From the NCBI GenBank assembly GCA_024867545.1, contig JANFNE010000067.1, forward strand, positions 155,881 through 219,880: a stretch of DNA of 64,000 nt, read 5' to 3'. The notes beneath the pieces were generated by a model. It was given only the letters and a program-made list of their open reading frames with translations, was not told the DNA's origin and ran no database searches. The position numbers and the translations under genes are program-made. Source of the DNA: Phytopythium helicoides (lineage: Eukaryota > Oomycota > Peronosporomycetes > Pythiales > Pythiaceae). Positions 1 to 10,494 of the stretch are shown here, piece after piece; the stretch's first letter is position 1; every line of letters starts with the position of its first letter.

Positions 1-792
1 TACGAGGAGAGGGTGGTAGCTCTGCTCCCGTCACCTCGATCCTGGACGAGCGGAGTGGATTCCCAAATGAGCTGCCAGTCGCCATTAAACGCTCAAGCTG
101 GGCCTGGAGCTTGGCCACCTCGCGCTCCTGTGTGAAGCAGGATCGTCTCTTCAGCACAAAGCCGAAATCGCCATCACACGACCTCATCCAGACTCACCTT
201 CTCGGCGCACTGTTGCTGCGTTTGTGCGTTCAGGAACTGCAGCTTCTTCAGCTCGTCGCGCAGCCCGTCAATCTGCAGTTCGTATCCCTTCTCCCTGTCC
301 GTGATGGCCTCCTCCTGGTGGATGATCTCCAGGTGGAGCTGTTCAATGAATGTACATAAACCGTCAGTACCTACACCATGCTCATCCACATCTACGCCAC
401 GCACGCTGTTGTTCTCCCGCGTGAGCTGCGCGTTCTCCTTGCGCAGCGGCAGCAGCAGCTGCGAGAACTCGAGCGCCTCGCGCTGCGCCTTCTCCAGCGC
501 GCTCTCGGCCTTCTCACGCGCGCCATTGGCCGCCAGCAGGTCGCTCAGCATGCGCCGCACGAGCGCGACCGAGTCGGCACCCACGGGCTGCGCACCACCA
601 CCACCACCACCACGCGCGCCACAAAAAAAGCCGCGAGACGCAGTCGACACGTTAGCGCCGATTGCCGCGGCTCCAGACGTCGCCAGAAGCCCAGAAAACC
701 CGCACCTCGCTGTACGCGAGCGCGCGCAGCTGCGCCTGCAGCTCCCCGAAGCTGCGCACCTGCACGGCGCCCGTCACGTCCGCCGCCGCCAT
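1..792 (-). CDS. CEP135: CEP135/TSGA10-like centriole/basal body coiled-coil protein (5' part)
   Basis: Only the N-terminal part lies in the window; the gene runs off the left edge. The exon model on the minus strand is 792-706, 587-405, 338-198 and 127-1, all phase 0 with GT-AG introns of 118, 66 and 70 bp. The predicted protein begins MAAADVTGAV, followed by a short helix, LVRRMLSDLL, and then a long charged coiled coil containing KENAQLTRENNS joined to LHLEII across intron 2. That order (a short N-terminal motif, an LV..LSDLL block, then ENaxLxRENNxLHLE) is characteristic of the N-terminus of CEP135 and TSGA10, related to algal BLD10, which act in centriole and basal body assembly. Joining the exons restores the ENNSLHLE motif, which supports the splice sites. 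CEP135 and TSGA10 cannot be separated from this fragment. A role in the zoospore flagellar base is inferred from the family. Confidence 0.72.
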
Positions 793-1027
793 GAGCAGTC
801 GGGCTGGTCGTCGGCCACCCCCAGCCGCGCCTTTCTCGCTTTTTCAAAATGGACTTCTGGCGGGGCTCGTCCGGATACTGTACGTGTGTCGCCAGATTTT
901 ATCCGGATGAGGAGTGATGGTCCGGAAGTTTCCTCTTGACCCCCGACTAGGTACGAAAGCTTTGCCGAGACTCGCGCTTTGTATGCCGCCAGATTGCATT
1001 TTTCGCCGAGAAAGGACGCGAGCCCCC

Positions 1028-3094
1028 ATGAGCAAGCGGCAGGCGTCGATCCTGGCGGCGTTCTCGCGGCAGCAGGAGGCGCAGGCCAAGCGCAGGAAGG
1101 CGAGCGACGCTGCGCTACCAGATGACGAGGCGACGGTGCGGAGGCGGCGCGTGGGCGCGGCGCGGGTGGCGGTGGAGCGAGGGCAGAGCGCGGACGCGTC
1201 GGACGGCGAGACGGGTAGTGTGACGGACGGCGACCTGTTGTCGTCGCAGGAGGACGTGCAGGACGCTGGATGGGGAGGCAGTGGGGGCAGTGGAGGAGAT
1301 CGTGGCGAGCGCGGCGCGACTGATGCTTCAGCTGCTTTCGTAGACGAGAGACGCAGCGGAGCGGCGGTGGTCGGTGCTGGAGAGAGAGAGGCCCCCGCGG
1401 TGGTGGAGGATGTGGTCGACAAAGTTGGAGGGATGGAACTCAACGTCGCGGCGAAGATGTCGCTCTCTATAGCCCGTGCGAAGCTCCACACGCAGAAAGA
1501 GGTTCGTTGGTGATGAGTTGATGGTTGGTCGATTGATGTGATTGACAAGGAGCACTGCATCGCAGATCAAAGACAGCGTGCATGGCCTGATTAGCTTCGA
1601 GCCGATATGCATGCGGATCATTGACACTCTACAGGTTGGTGGTGTCGCATGTTACTTCGGATTGAGCAAGCACAACCAAATCTCACGCTGTGCTAACGCC
1701 ATCACAGTTCCAAAGGCTTCGAAACCTACACCAGCTTGGAGCTGCTCACTACGTTTATATCGGAGCTACCCACTCTCGGTTCGAGCACTGTCTTGGCGTT
1801 GCATACTTGGCAGAGCAAATGGTGCAGAATATTCGCATGGTTCAGCCTTGGCTCCCGATCACCAAGACCGATGTCCTGTGCATCAAAATTGCTGGCCTCT
1901 GTCATGATCTTGGTCATGGTCCGTTCAGCCATGTCTTCGATGGTATTTTTGTTGACCAGTTGCGACGACAGCGTATCCTCAAGGAATCTTTTCGCTGGAC
2001 ACATGAGCGGGGGTCTTTGGATATGCTCGACCACTTGCTGGTGTCGAACCGCATTGACGTCACGGATTATGGCCTCACAGAGCTAGACCTCGTGTTCATC
2101 AAGGAACTCATTTACGGTGGCCCCCTTCCAGGCAACTCTAACCTTTGCGGTCGTCCAGCCAATAACCAACGTTTCCTCTATGACTTTGTGAACAACTCCA
2201 AGAGCGGGCTTGACGTAGACAAATTGGACTACTTCATGCGAGATGCCCTTCATACCGGCGCAAAAATGTCGTGCGATACCGCGCTGCTGATTCGTGGTGC
2301 GCGCGTCCTTGCTGACGAGGAAGATGGCGGAAGGACAATGGCAATTTGCTTTCCTGAAAAGCTCGCTGGTCAAGTGATGCAAGCGTTTCACACCCGATAC
2401 GAGCTTCACCATTCGGTCTATCAGCACAAGGGCGTTCGAGCGATAGAGTACATGGTCTGCGACGTACTTGTCGCTGCGCATGAGCATCTCCGAATCAAGA
2501 ACAAGCTCGTGTCAGAGGTGTTCTACTGCATGGATGCATACCAGCATCTAGATGACCGCGTGCTTGCACGCATTCAAGATAGCGAAGGTCCAGAGTTGGA
2601 GGCTGCGCGGGTGATTCTCAACCGAATCTTCACAAAGCCGTACTACGAGTACGTTGGGCAAACTTCTGTAACCACTCACTCTCGCGCAAAGTCAGAGGAC
2701 ATGCTGTTGAACGAAATCTTATACTGCTCGTCGCGGCGAAGCCTTGTGCAATCGAAGGACCAAATCATCCTGGAGTTTATGCGCATTCATTACGGAAAGG
2801 GTGCCGAGGATCCGCTCAATCACGTGCGCTTCTACTCGAAAAGCGCCGTTGCTAGTTCCTCTTGCTACCGTCTCCCGCCGGAAGCATACGAGATGTTCTG
2901 TCCGAAGCAATTTGAGGAGCGTTCAATCCGTGTTTTCGTGAAGGATCCAAGTCTGGTGAGTGATGATACCTTCTTAATGTGTTCGCTTCTCACTTGTTGT
3001 TGGCTTGCAGAGTTTTGTTGTGCGCGAGGCGTTGGAGATATGGACGAGAAAGTTCAACAGGTCGGTTCTTCTGCCAATTGGGTCGTCTCGATGA
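1028..3094 (+). CDS. SAMHD1: SAMHD1-type HD-domain dNTP triphosphohydrolase
   Basis: Exons are 1028-1501, 1566-1634, 1708-2955 and 3011-3094, giving about 624 residues. Joining them restores the SAMHD1 core: IKDSVHGLI, RIIDTLQFQRLRNLHQLG, HSRFEHCLG (metal His), LCHDLGHGPFSH (the HD pair) and DVDKLDYFMRD (final metal Asp). The family hydrolyses dNTPs to nucleosides plus triphosphate and controls dNTP pools; activity here is inferred from the intact metal ligands. No SAM domain is visible. Exon 1 instead encodes about 158 residues of basic, low-complexity sequence starting MSKRQASILAAF, which loosely resembles a PCNA-binding box. An in-frame upstream ATG at 914 exists, but 1028 is preferred because the conserved-looking start lies there. 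The final exon ends SRVLLPIGSSR-like after a 55 bp intron and is the least certain part. Confidence 0.88.
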
Positions 3095-3418
3095 GTATCC
3101 TTCGGGATAGCGCTTGGTGGATCGGTTTGTGCGATTTTTTTCCTCGATTTTCTTCAAAGACACAATACAATTCACAGCGAGGCGCTTCAACCCTAATGAC
3201 ATTTGTAGTTCGCACCTGCCGTTGCTATTGATGCGCTGACTGTCATTTAAGACTTCACTAGCTCGTGGTGTGAATCTTTTTCCAGCAGGCCGGCTGAAAA
3301 AATGAGCTTCGGTTTTGAAACCAGGTAGACTTATCCAGGCACTCTTCCGAAAATGGGACACTGGGATGGTTGGTATCTTTGCGGCCGCATTTGCGTTTCG
3401 GCCTCGTCAAGCCCTGAT
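3095..3418. other. Intergenic region, no gene seen
   Basis: Lies between the SAMHD1-type gene and the next plus-strand gene, and presumably holds the 3' UTR of the former and the promoter of the latter. An in-frame ATG at 3353 could extend the downstream protein by 22 residues. Nothing else was recognised. Confidence 0.5.
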
Positions 3419-4885
3419 ATGGCGAACGATTCGGCGCTGTTGGCGGTCGCTGTGCTGCTCAGCGCTTCAGTTTCGGCAGCCACAGCCGCGGCGGTGGAGC
3501 TGCTATACCTCCGCAGGTTCAGGCATGAGTTGCAGCCGAAGGAAGCTCTTCCAGATCCAATTGCTCTACCTGATCCAGTTGCGCTTCCAAATGAGTCAGT
3601 CGAAGCTCCTACAATTGTCGAGAACGCTGCGCCAAGTGCTTCTGAGCCAAAGACTCCGGTGAAGACACCTGCAGCTTCCCCTGTGAAAGAAATTCCGCCA
3701 GTCAAAGAAAAAGTGCCAAAGCCTGTAGTGGAGCTGCGGAGTTTGCCGGAAGAGAGTGTACCGTTGGAGCTGCGGTTGGAAGCGTTTGTTTCAGAGGAGC
3801 ACATCATGGCGTTCGACCACGCGCGAGTGTTTGAAGACTGCCCGAACGTGTTCGCGGTGCTCGACAGGCTGCACTTGTATTTGTCGCGGTTCTTCCGCAA
3901 TAACGAGTGGATGCAGGTATCGGCCGAGATCGCGCACCTCACGACATTGCACAGGTCTACGGAGCATGACGACTCGGACTCTGATGAAGACGAAGAACTT
4001 GGTGGACGCCTGAGTAGCTCCAGTCAGCCCAGACGAGCATCTTATCAACGCAATCGCCGGCAGTGGCGAGCGCCAAAGTGGGTCGACCCAACGGACACTG
4101 CTGAGGTTATCATCTACCCCGATGTCAACCCGGCAACGTTCCAACCCGAGACGGTCATCAATCTCGAACCTGTTCATAAGGAATCGGTACCACGACGCCG
4201 CGTGTCGCGCGCATCGAGTCGTAGCAGCTCTCATGGCTGGTCGCGATCTTTCGATTCGTCTGTTGACTCCGATGAAAATGTGTTCAAGCAGCGCGTTATC
4301 TTCTGCGACGGCGCGGTTGTCCTCGGTGGAACGTTTGACGTGTCGGAAGGCTCAATTCTGATCGAGAAGAATGTGCGCATCGAACCGAACGTTTTCATCA
4401 AAGGACCTGCTATAATCGGAGCTGGCAGCACCTTACGGAGTGGTGCGTACATCCGCGGCGACGTGATAGTCGGCAAACAGGTCGTACTTCGTGGTGAGGT
4501 GAAGAATGCAATTATAATGGACGAAGCAGAGCTTTGCCACCCAGGGTACTGCGGCGACAGTATATGTGGATTCAAGAGTCATTTCGGCAACCAGGTGACG
4601 ACGGCAAACCTCAGCCTCATGTATGGCATGTCCGACGCCAACCTGCGAATCGAGTGCAATGGTGTGGTATACGACACTGGTAGAAAGAAAATCGGCGTTA
4701 TCCTCGGAGACTACAGCCAGCTTGGGTGCTCGTCGGTCACAGATCCATGTACGATGATTCTGCCAAACACGATAGCTTACCCACTCTCTCGAGTGCCAAA
4801 GGGAATCTACGGACCAGACGCGCTGATCAAGAATAAACCGCTCCAAAACGGTGTGATGGAGATAGTGGAGCTCGTAAAACGCTAG
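3419..4885 (+). CDS. Membrane-anchored protein with C-terminal left-handed beta-helix (hexapeptide transferase-like) domain
   Basis: Single-exon ORF of 488 residues from the ATG at 3419 (510 from 3353). The start at 3419 puts a hydrophobic segment (ALLAVAVLLSASVSAATAAA) at the very N-terminus, consistent with a signal anchor. A Pro/Glu-rich linker and a Ser/Arg-rich region follow, up to about residue 300. The last 190 residues carry hexapeptide repeats typical of a left-handed beta-helix (for example ILIEKNVRIEPNVFIKGPA, ILGDYSQLGC, ILPNTIAYPLSRV). This resembles the C-terminal half of GlmU-like and sugar nucleotide pyrophosphorylase-like proteins. No nucleotidyltransferase domain precedes it, so the substrate is unknown; acyl or acetyl transfer, or a scaffold role, are possibilities only. 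Confidence 0.75.
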   Translation: MANDSALLAVAVLLSASVSAATAAAVELLYLRRFRHELQPKEALPDPIALPDPVALPNESVEAPTIVENAAPSASEPKTPVKTPAASPVKEIPPVKEKVPKPVVELRSLPEESVPLELRLEAFVSEEHIMAFDHARVFEDCPNVFAVLDRLHLYLSRFFRNNEWMQVSAEIAHLTTLHRSTEHDDSDSDEDEELGGRLSSSSQPRRASYQRNRRQWRAPKWVDPTDTAEVIIYPDVNPATFQPETVINLEPVHKESVPRRRVSRASSRSSSHGWSRSFDSSVDSDENVFKQRVIFCDGAVVLGGTFDVSEGSILIEKNVRIEPNVFIKGPAIIGAGSTLRSGAYIRGDVIVGKQVVLRGEVKNAIIMDEAELCHPGYCGDSICGFKSHFGNQVTTANLSLMYGMSDANLRIECNGVVYDTGRKKIGVILGDYSQLGCSSVTDPCTMILPNTIAYPLSRVPKGIYGPDALIKNKPLQNGVMEIVELVKR

Positions 4886-4994
4886 GAACGGGCTAGTAAG
4901 ATAGCAAGCGAATACAGCAATCAGCAGAAGCATACAATAGGCAGTTTTGCAATCACCCTGTAACTTTGATTCGAGAGTTGGTAGTGAGCTTTTC

Positions 4995-7950
4995 CTACTT
5001 ACAGCCTAGCCATTGTTCTTCGTTTGGATTGCAGCTGCTTCCATAAGCTATAGATGCCTTCCGCATGTCTATAATCGATTGCATATAAACGCACTTTACC
5101 GGCCCAAAATCGAGATTGTAACAAATTCCTTCTCCGTGTGCTTTGGAGATACACTGGCGAAACATCACACCCTCGCATGTATCGAGTAAGGGAAAACTGC
5201 GATTTTCTAGAAGAACTGAAGGTGATGGACAGATGGCCCCACCCGTATCGCAAAATGTCGAGTCTCCTTGTGAAATCAGCTTCTCCAAGAACTCTAGAGC
5301 CTCACTTGATGGAAGTAATGAGCTTTCTTCAGGCATGTCGAAGCAAACCGATGTCGAAGCCAGTTGTCGTCGTTGGATATTCGGGATGGTGTTGATAATA
5401 CCGTGCTCATTGCTGCCGTCAGTGCGGATAACAGTAGTCATCGACGACTCCGAGATTCCCCAGCAACAAGTCGGAAAACTTGTGTTACATACACCCTCCG
5501 AAAGATAACCATTGCAACAAACACCGGAGTCTTGAACGACTACACTCTGGAGGGTGTTGCGATATATAGATAAATCCGGCAGTGCTCGAGCAAGCGGAAT
5601 ATCTTCAAATGCAGCGACTTGAAGTTGCGGAAGATCGCCGAACGCTGGTAGGCTCTCAAGCAGCGGCAACTTACCCAGATATATTGTCTCAAGCCTTGGC
5701 AACTTGCTCAAAGGTGGTAATTTCTTCAGAAAACCGTGGGAATCGATGTGCAGCGTTGTCAGCCGAGACATGTTGTTGAAGAAGTCATCCGGAAGTGCAA
5801 TTAGATTATTTCTGATATTCCAGCCGCTGAACAAGTCTTTATCGTGCTCAGAGAGTGAGCCTTGGATATGCCTTCTCAATTGCAATTATTAGCTCTAGGG
5901 TCCACTTAACATTTGGTTTTGGTGCAAGTTACAACGTACAGATACTCCAGCTGTGCAAATGTCTCGCTCGACCATGAAGGAAGTAACTGGATTTCTGTGT
6001 AGATCAAGACACTGCACATTCCACGTTAGTCCGTGTTAGACAATCTGGCGTACTTCCAAACAATTGATGCGAGACTCGCACAGGCTACGCAAGTTGGTGC
6101 ATTTCGCCACTTCGTCTGGGAGCGTTATGTTGAGTCGGCGATTCACCAACTGAATGGACTCGAGCGAACCTGCTTGCGCAACTTGAGCAAGATCTCGAGT
6201 CACATCCGGCATATCTTGGCTTGCATTAGGTACTAAATCGCGATCTGCAAAGGCGAGACAATTGCACAGGAGGGAATTGTCTTCGTCTGATCTCGGCGCA
6301 CCTATTGGAGGCCAGGCGTATGACACAAGCTGACATGCAGGGTACGCTTTGCAGGCAGTCCGAGCACTTCTAATCGAGACTATAGTAGACACGATACAGG
6401 AAACACCAAAGATCAAAAACGCAACACCGATGAATGCTGGCACCACTCGCTTCGGCTTCGAGTCACTATTGGCGATAGCACTCGACACTAGGCTTTGTGA
6501 CGCCGGAATTTGGTCGAGAGTGGGCGTAATGCTGCTTGTCTTCGATCTCTTCTTAGCTGGCACGCGAATGCGTTCGAGAAGTACGTGAACAATTCGACGC
6601 CATCGAAGACAAGACATTAGGTTGAAGCCGATTTGGAGGAATATTGAGCGAGAATCCATGAACTGTAGGCTTGAGTAACCCGCACTAAAAGTGTTCATTT
6701 GCTTCGAGTCCACGTAGATTCGACCCAAGCGCTCATATTTTTGAGGTGGAAAGAACTGCTGAACGATCTTGACGGTCCGAAGATCTCCATGGAATGTTGC
6801 AATCGAGAATACAAGCACCACTGCTGGGAACAGCACGGCAAAAACCGTATCGAATCTAGAAAAAGTGATGCCGTGGTAAGCACATTTTGAGTATGTTACG
6901 TCTGCATGAACACATTGCAGAGCACTTACATTGCATCGTGCAAAATCTGGTGAAATACGTCTTGACGCCATGCGACGAGAACATGGTATACAACCAGAAA
7001 GGCGTTGATCGCCATGAGGGTTGCGTAAAGATACAATAATGTGTCATCAAGGCCGTGACGCATGTAGCTTCGAAAGCACAGAACCTGCAGTGTGATCTCG
7101 GGTAGTTCTAGCACAACGTTCTATAATATCATTTCAAGTGAGTTGATCAAGCTGAAGTCAACAAGGATAGAGTGAGACTTCTTACCCAGACTTTACGGTA
7201 TCTTCCATTCGTGAAGATCAGATCCGCGTACAGTGAGCTAATACTCTGGCGACCCTGAAACATCCTGGCCGGAAGCTTGGCGCGCAAGGATCCCCCTGAC
7301 GCTAAGCGAGCAATTGTTCCCGCACTTCTCAGTAGTTGTCGTAACCGAACGCGGGAATCGTAGGTCGACCGCGCTCGTCGAGGGCCAACCAGAACTAATA
7401 GCAGGAGGTGCAGGTAGACCATAACAATGATAGCGAGCAAGGCAGCGCTGATCCCACGGATTGTGGCGGAAGATTCGGAAAACTGCCAGAAGCGACCGTT
7501 GTCGATGCTTGAGGTATGCATGATGAAATCTGCTGTTGCGTTAGGCGACATATTGAGGACGATCAGGAAAGAGTTCCAGGTGATCGATGTGACAAAAATG
7601 ATAAGAGTAGTCACACTGGTTCCCCACCCTATAGTCGACAAACGTCGAAGCATTGAAGACCTGATCTGGTTGTTCCCAATATTGACAGGTGAGGGGCCGC
7701 GAACGTCGCCAGTTGAATGATACCGTGGCATTTCTGGCAAGTGAATGAGGGCTGCCGGGACAATTGCTGCGGCCGACTTGGCCGGGGAGCTGCCAGCCCT
7801 GCTTCGCTTCACCATCGTCTGGTCAAAGTCTAGATGTTCGAGCTGTCTTTGCGATAACAAAGTGAGTTCTTCCCTCCCTGAAATAGGCGCCAGCGGTATG
7901 TGAGCTTTGGAGAGTATTTTTATTGTTACCCTTGAGCGTGGCTGACTCAT
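4995..7950 (-). CDS. WLGC-A: multi-span membrane protein with LRRs and Cys-rich C-terminal WLGC domain
   Basis: Exons on the minus strand are 7950-7186, 7120-6930, 6855-6082, 6011-5940 and 5874-4995, giving 893 residues. All phases agree and match paralogues WLGC-B and WLGC-C in this window. Order: basic N-terminal tail, two membrane spans around a conserved GRFW motif, NGRYRKVW at the first junction, about three more spans, a further span before a Cys-containing loop, a short LRR block (LPxLxxLPxLxxL pattern), and a Cys-rich C-terminus ending EQWLGCK. Oomycete proteins of this layout are annotated as WLGC-domain proteins; their function is not known to me. A has an extra intron (6929-6856) absent from B and C. 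The 71 bp and 65 bp introns flanking the 72 bp exon were chosen because they restore alignment with C. The acceptor before 5874 is weak, so that boundary is less sure. Confidence 0.82.
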
Positions 7951-8177
7951 ATTCCATCAGTGACAGTGTTTCATTGGATCGAATACCAGCATACGCGTCC
8001 ACGCACGCCACGCTGCAAGTACTCGTTTATCTGCATGTGCGCAAGATATTTGGTTGTTGCACACAAGTCAAGCTTTTCTGGACGACACCACTTTGCAGCA
8101 CTAGCCCCAGTTACAATCATAGCATCAGCTTCACATTTGTCTGGTCTGCTCACAAAAGCTGCAGGTGGTCTCCATCC

Positions 8178-8711
8178 CTAAAACCATCGCTTGAACCCTC
8201 CGCGCACCTCAAACTCACACGAGTCTGCATCCGTGAGGTAGTTGTGTCGCTCGAACTTGACGTACAGCTCTCCCTCGGGCAGGTGCTCGTAGTAGATTCC
8301 GCCAAAGTCAATGCGTGCCGTCTTCCCGTCCGGCTCGGTCGCCTGCTTCTTGACCTGCACGTTGTAGCAGTCCTCCTGCGGCAGCACGCCCAGGAGCTTG
8401 ACCGTGCGGCAGCCGCTCATAACGCAGCCCGGCTGCGTGTATGTCTCGAGGTTCATGACAGCTGACAATCCCTTGGGCCGCTCGGCGCTCTGGAAAACCA
8501 CGTCCGCGTCCTGGGAAACGTTCACCGGTACCACCTTGAAGCCGAACTTGACGTGGTTCGTGCAGCGCGGGTCGTCCTCGCAGCGCTCGGCCGCATGCGG
8601 GTCTTCCACCCACTCAAACGCGCTCTCAACCGCCAGCAGACGCTGGTTAGCAAGCTTCGAGGCCTCAGAGAGCGCCAGCAGCGCCGCCAGCGCCAGCAGC
8701 GAGCGCCTCAT
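8178..8711 (-). CDS. Small secreted protein, unknown function
   Basis: A 177-residue ORF starting at the ATG at 8711. The start gives a textbook signal peptide: MRR followed by SLLALAALLALSEA. An upstream in-frame ATG at 8768 would bury this signal and is not preferred. The mature part has Cys pairs (RCEDDPRC, GCVMSGC) plus two further Cys near the C-terminus, suggesting disulphides in a compact extracellular fold. No RxLR or LxLFLAK host-entry motif is visible, and I do not recognise the family. It is divergent with the four-span gene at 9036. It could be apoplastic or a secretory-pathway resident protein; nothing in the sequence decides between these. Confidence 0.68.
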   Translation of the reverse strand: MRRSLLALAALLALSEASKLANQRLLAVESAFEWVEDPHAAERCEDDPRCTNHVKFGFKVVPVNVSQDADVVFQSAERPKGLSAVMNLETYTQPGCVMSGCRTVKLLGVLPQEDCYNVQVKKQATEPDGKTARIDFGGIYYEHLPEGELYVKFERHNYLTDADSCEFEVRGGFKRWF

Positions 8712-9035
8712 TCTCGACCAGGATCCTTCTCCATGTCCCCGCTGAGATGCTGGATTTGTCCTCTTCAAAGTGTCGCAAATTCTACATTATCCAATACGAA
8801 AAATAGAAATTGCGTCTTTTATAATGGGACATAAGAAGCGTGTCCGCTTTGGAGTGGATATTGCGCGCTTCCAGGACGGCTGCCGCGTCGGCAACCTCTT
8901 CCCACATCATACAAACCAGCATATCAAAATATCGCGACCCCCCTCCTCGTCGAAAAAAAAATATCATGTTGCTATTTTGGCACCTCGGGAAGGTACACTT
9001 CTCAATCTGCCGGCGGCAACGGACGTCAACCGGCC
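8712..9035. promoter_or_regulatory. Divergent intergenic region between secreted protein and four-span gene
   Basis: About 324 bp separates two divergent starts (8711 minus, 9036 plus), so it should contain both promoters. No specific motif could be assigned. It contains an A run near 8955. Confidence 0.4.
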
Positions 9036-10269
9036 ATGAAGCGCCTGCTGCAGCTCTCGAGTGCGTCGCCCACCGCCGTCTGCCGCTCCACCGACGTCAC
9101 TAACCTCTCGCCGCTCGCCTCATGTCGCAGTCGTGGCGCTGTCCGTGGCGCTCGCGCTGCTCTCGTGGTTCGCGGCGCTCATGCCGTTCTGGCTGACGCA
9201 GAGCGGCGATCGCGACGGCGCATACTACTCGCAGGGCCTCGGGCTCTGGCTCAACTACACGGAGCACGCGGGCGCCGCCAGCTTCGACCCGGGCAACTCG
9301 CTCTGGGTCCCGCCGCAGCGCAGCGCCGCGCAGTCGTACGTGGACCAGTGGTGAGTCATCTCGACGATTTTTTTTTTTTTTTTCTTTTCTTTTCTGGTGG
9401 TGGTCATGGGAGTTTTTGACGTTGTGTGGAAAATTTTTAGCGCTGCGTCGAGAGAGTTTTGTGATGGAGCGGTCGGACAGCTGCAGATTCAGTATTGCGA
9501 GGTCATGGAGGTGTACTGCGGCGCGGCCACGACGGCGCTGCAGATCTCCATGTCGGTCGTCGCGGGGCTCGCAGTGCTGACGGTTGTCTGGGCTGTCAAG
9601 TCGATCGCCGTAGCGCACCGCACGGCGGCGGATAAATTTCTCATGCACCTGTGCGTCGCGATTGGCGTCTTGTACCTGGGCATCGTTGTGCTGTGGTACT
9701 TTGCAGTCTACCGCATCGTGCTGGACACGACGTTCTACAAGGACCAGTACAACCGCTGCAACGAGAACCAGACCGACCGCAAGTGCTGGCAAGTCGGGTT
9801 CTGCGTGTATCTTGCGATTGCGGGCGGCATTCTCTACCCACTGCTCTCACTGATGGTCGTCCACCACGTGACTGACAAGTTCCGTCGGTATCAGGTACGA
9901 CCACCCAGCTAGATTGTCGCTGTCTGTGCTCACAAACTAACTTGGCACCTTTGCTCAACGCAGCGCCTGCTGCGCCGATTGTTTGAGTCCGCGACGATGG
10001 TCGACTTGCCAGACCCAATGATGACGCTCAAGGCCGAATCCATGGGCGATGACCCATTGGCGTCGGCCGATGTTGCCATCGAGCTCGAGACGCAGCTTCG
10101 GTCGCAGACGCTCCAGCCGCTGCGCACAGTCCCATCAGCAGTTCGCCCCGAAGACCAGAGCGAGATAGAGATCGATGACAGCATTGATGAGCTCGACGAC
10201 TCCGTGCAACAATCGAGTAGACTCAAGCCGTCCTCGCCCGCGACTGGAAGCCACCACGTTGCTGTGTAG
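9036..10269 (+). CDS. Four-span membrane protein with claudin/PMP22-like topology
   Basis: Exons are 9036-9060, 9131-9350, 9441-9894 and 9964-10269, giving 334 residues. The first exon is only 25 bp but restores a membrane span: MKRLLQLS joins IVALSVALALLSWFAALMPF. A roughly 90-residue extracellular loop follows, with a GLW motif (GLGLWLNY) and several Cys. Then come three spans (AGLAVLTVVWAVKSIAVA, IGVLYLGIVVLWYFAVY, VYLAIAGGILYPLLSLMVV) and an acidic cytoplasmic tail of about 110 residues. GLW in the first loop plus four spans recalls the claudin/PMP22 superfamily, but the usual downstream Cys pair is not clearly placed, so homology is tentative. The second intron holds a long T tract. Confidence 0.72.
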
Positions 10270-10494
10270 CCAGCAGGTCGGATAGATTTGTATAATGTAC
10301 AGTACCTCCAATGCTTAGGCTAGACGATATAACCATAGAGACACGATATCTGATGACAGCCTGCACGATGCTGACCTGCCGTCGATTATATTTTCGTCGA
10401 CAATTCCATCAATTGAGTCAAACGGTCGCGGCTCTCAAAGCAGAAACGACGACATCGCGCTCGTGGTGGAGCTCGGGTTCCCGTGAAAGAGGAG

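Noticed and set aside
545..939. Arg-rich frames on both strands over the CEP135-like first exons
   Set aside because: They cross the predicted introns, contain poly-Val or poly-Pro runs from a trinucleotide-rich intron, and conflict with the conserved exon joins.
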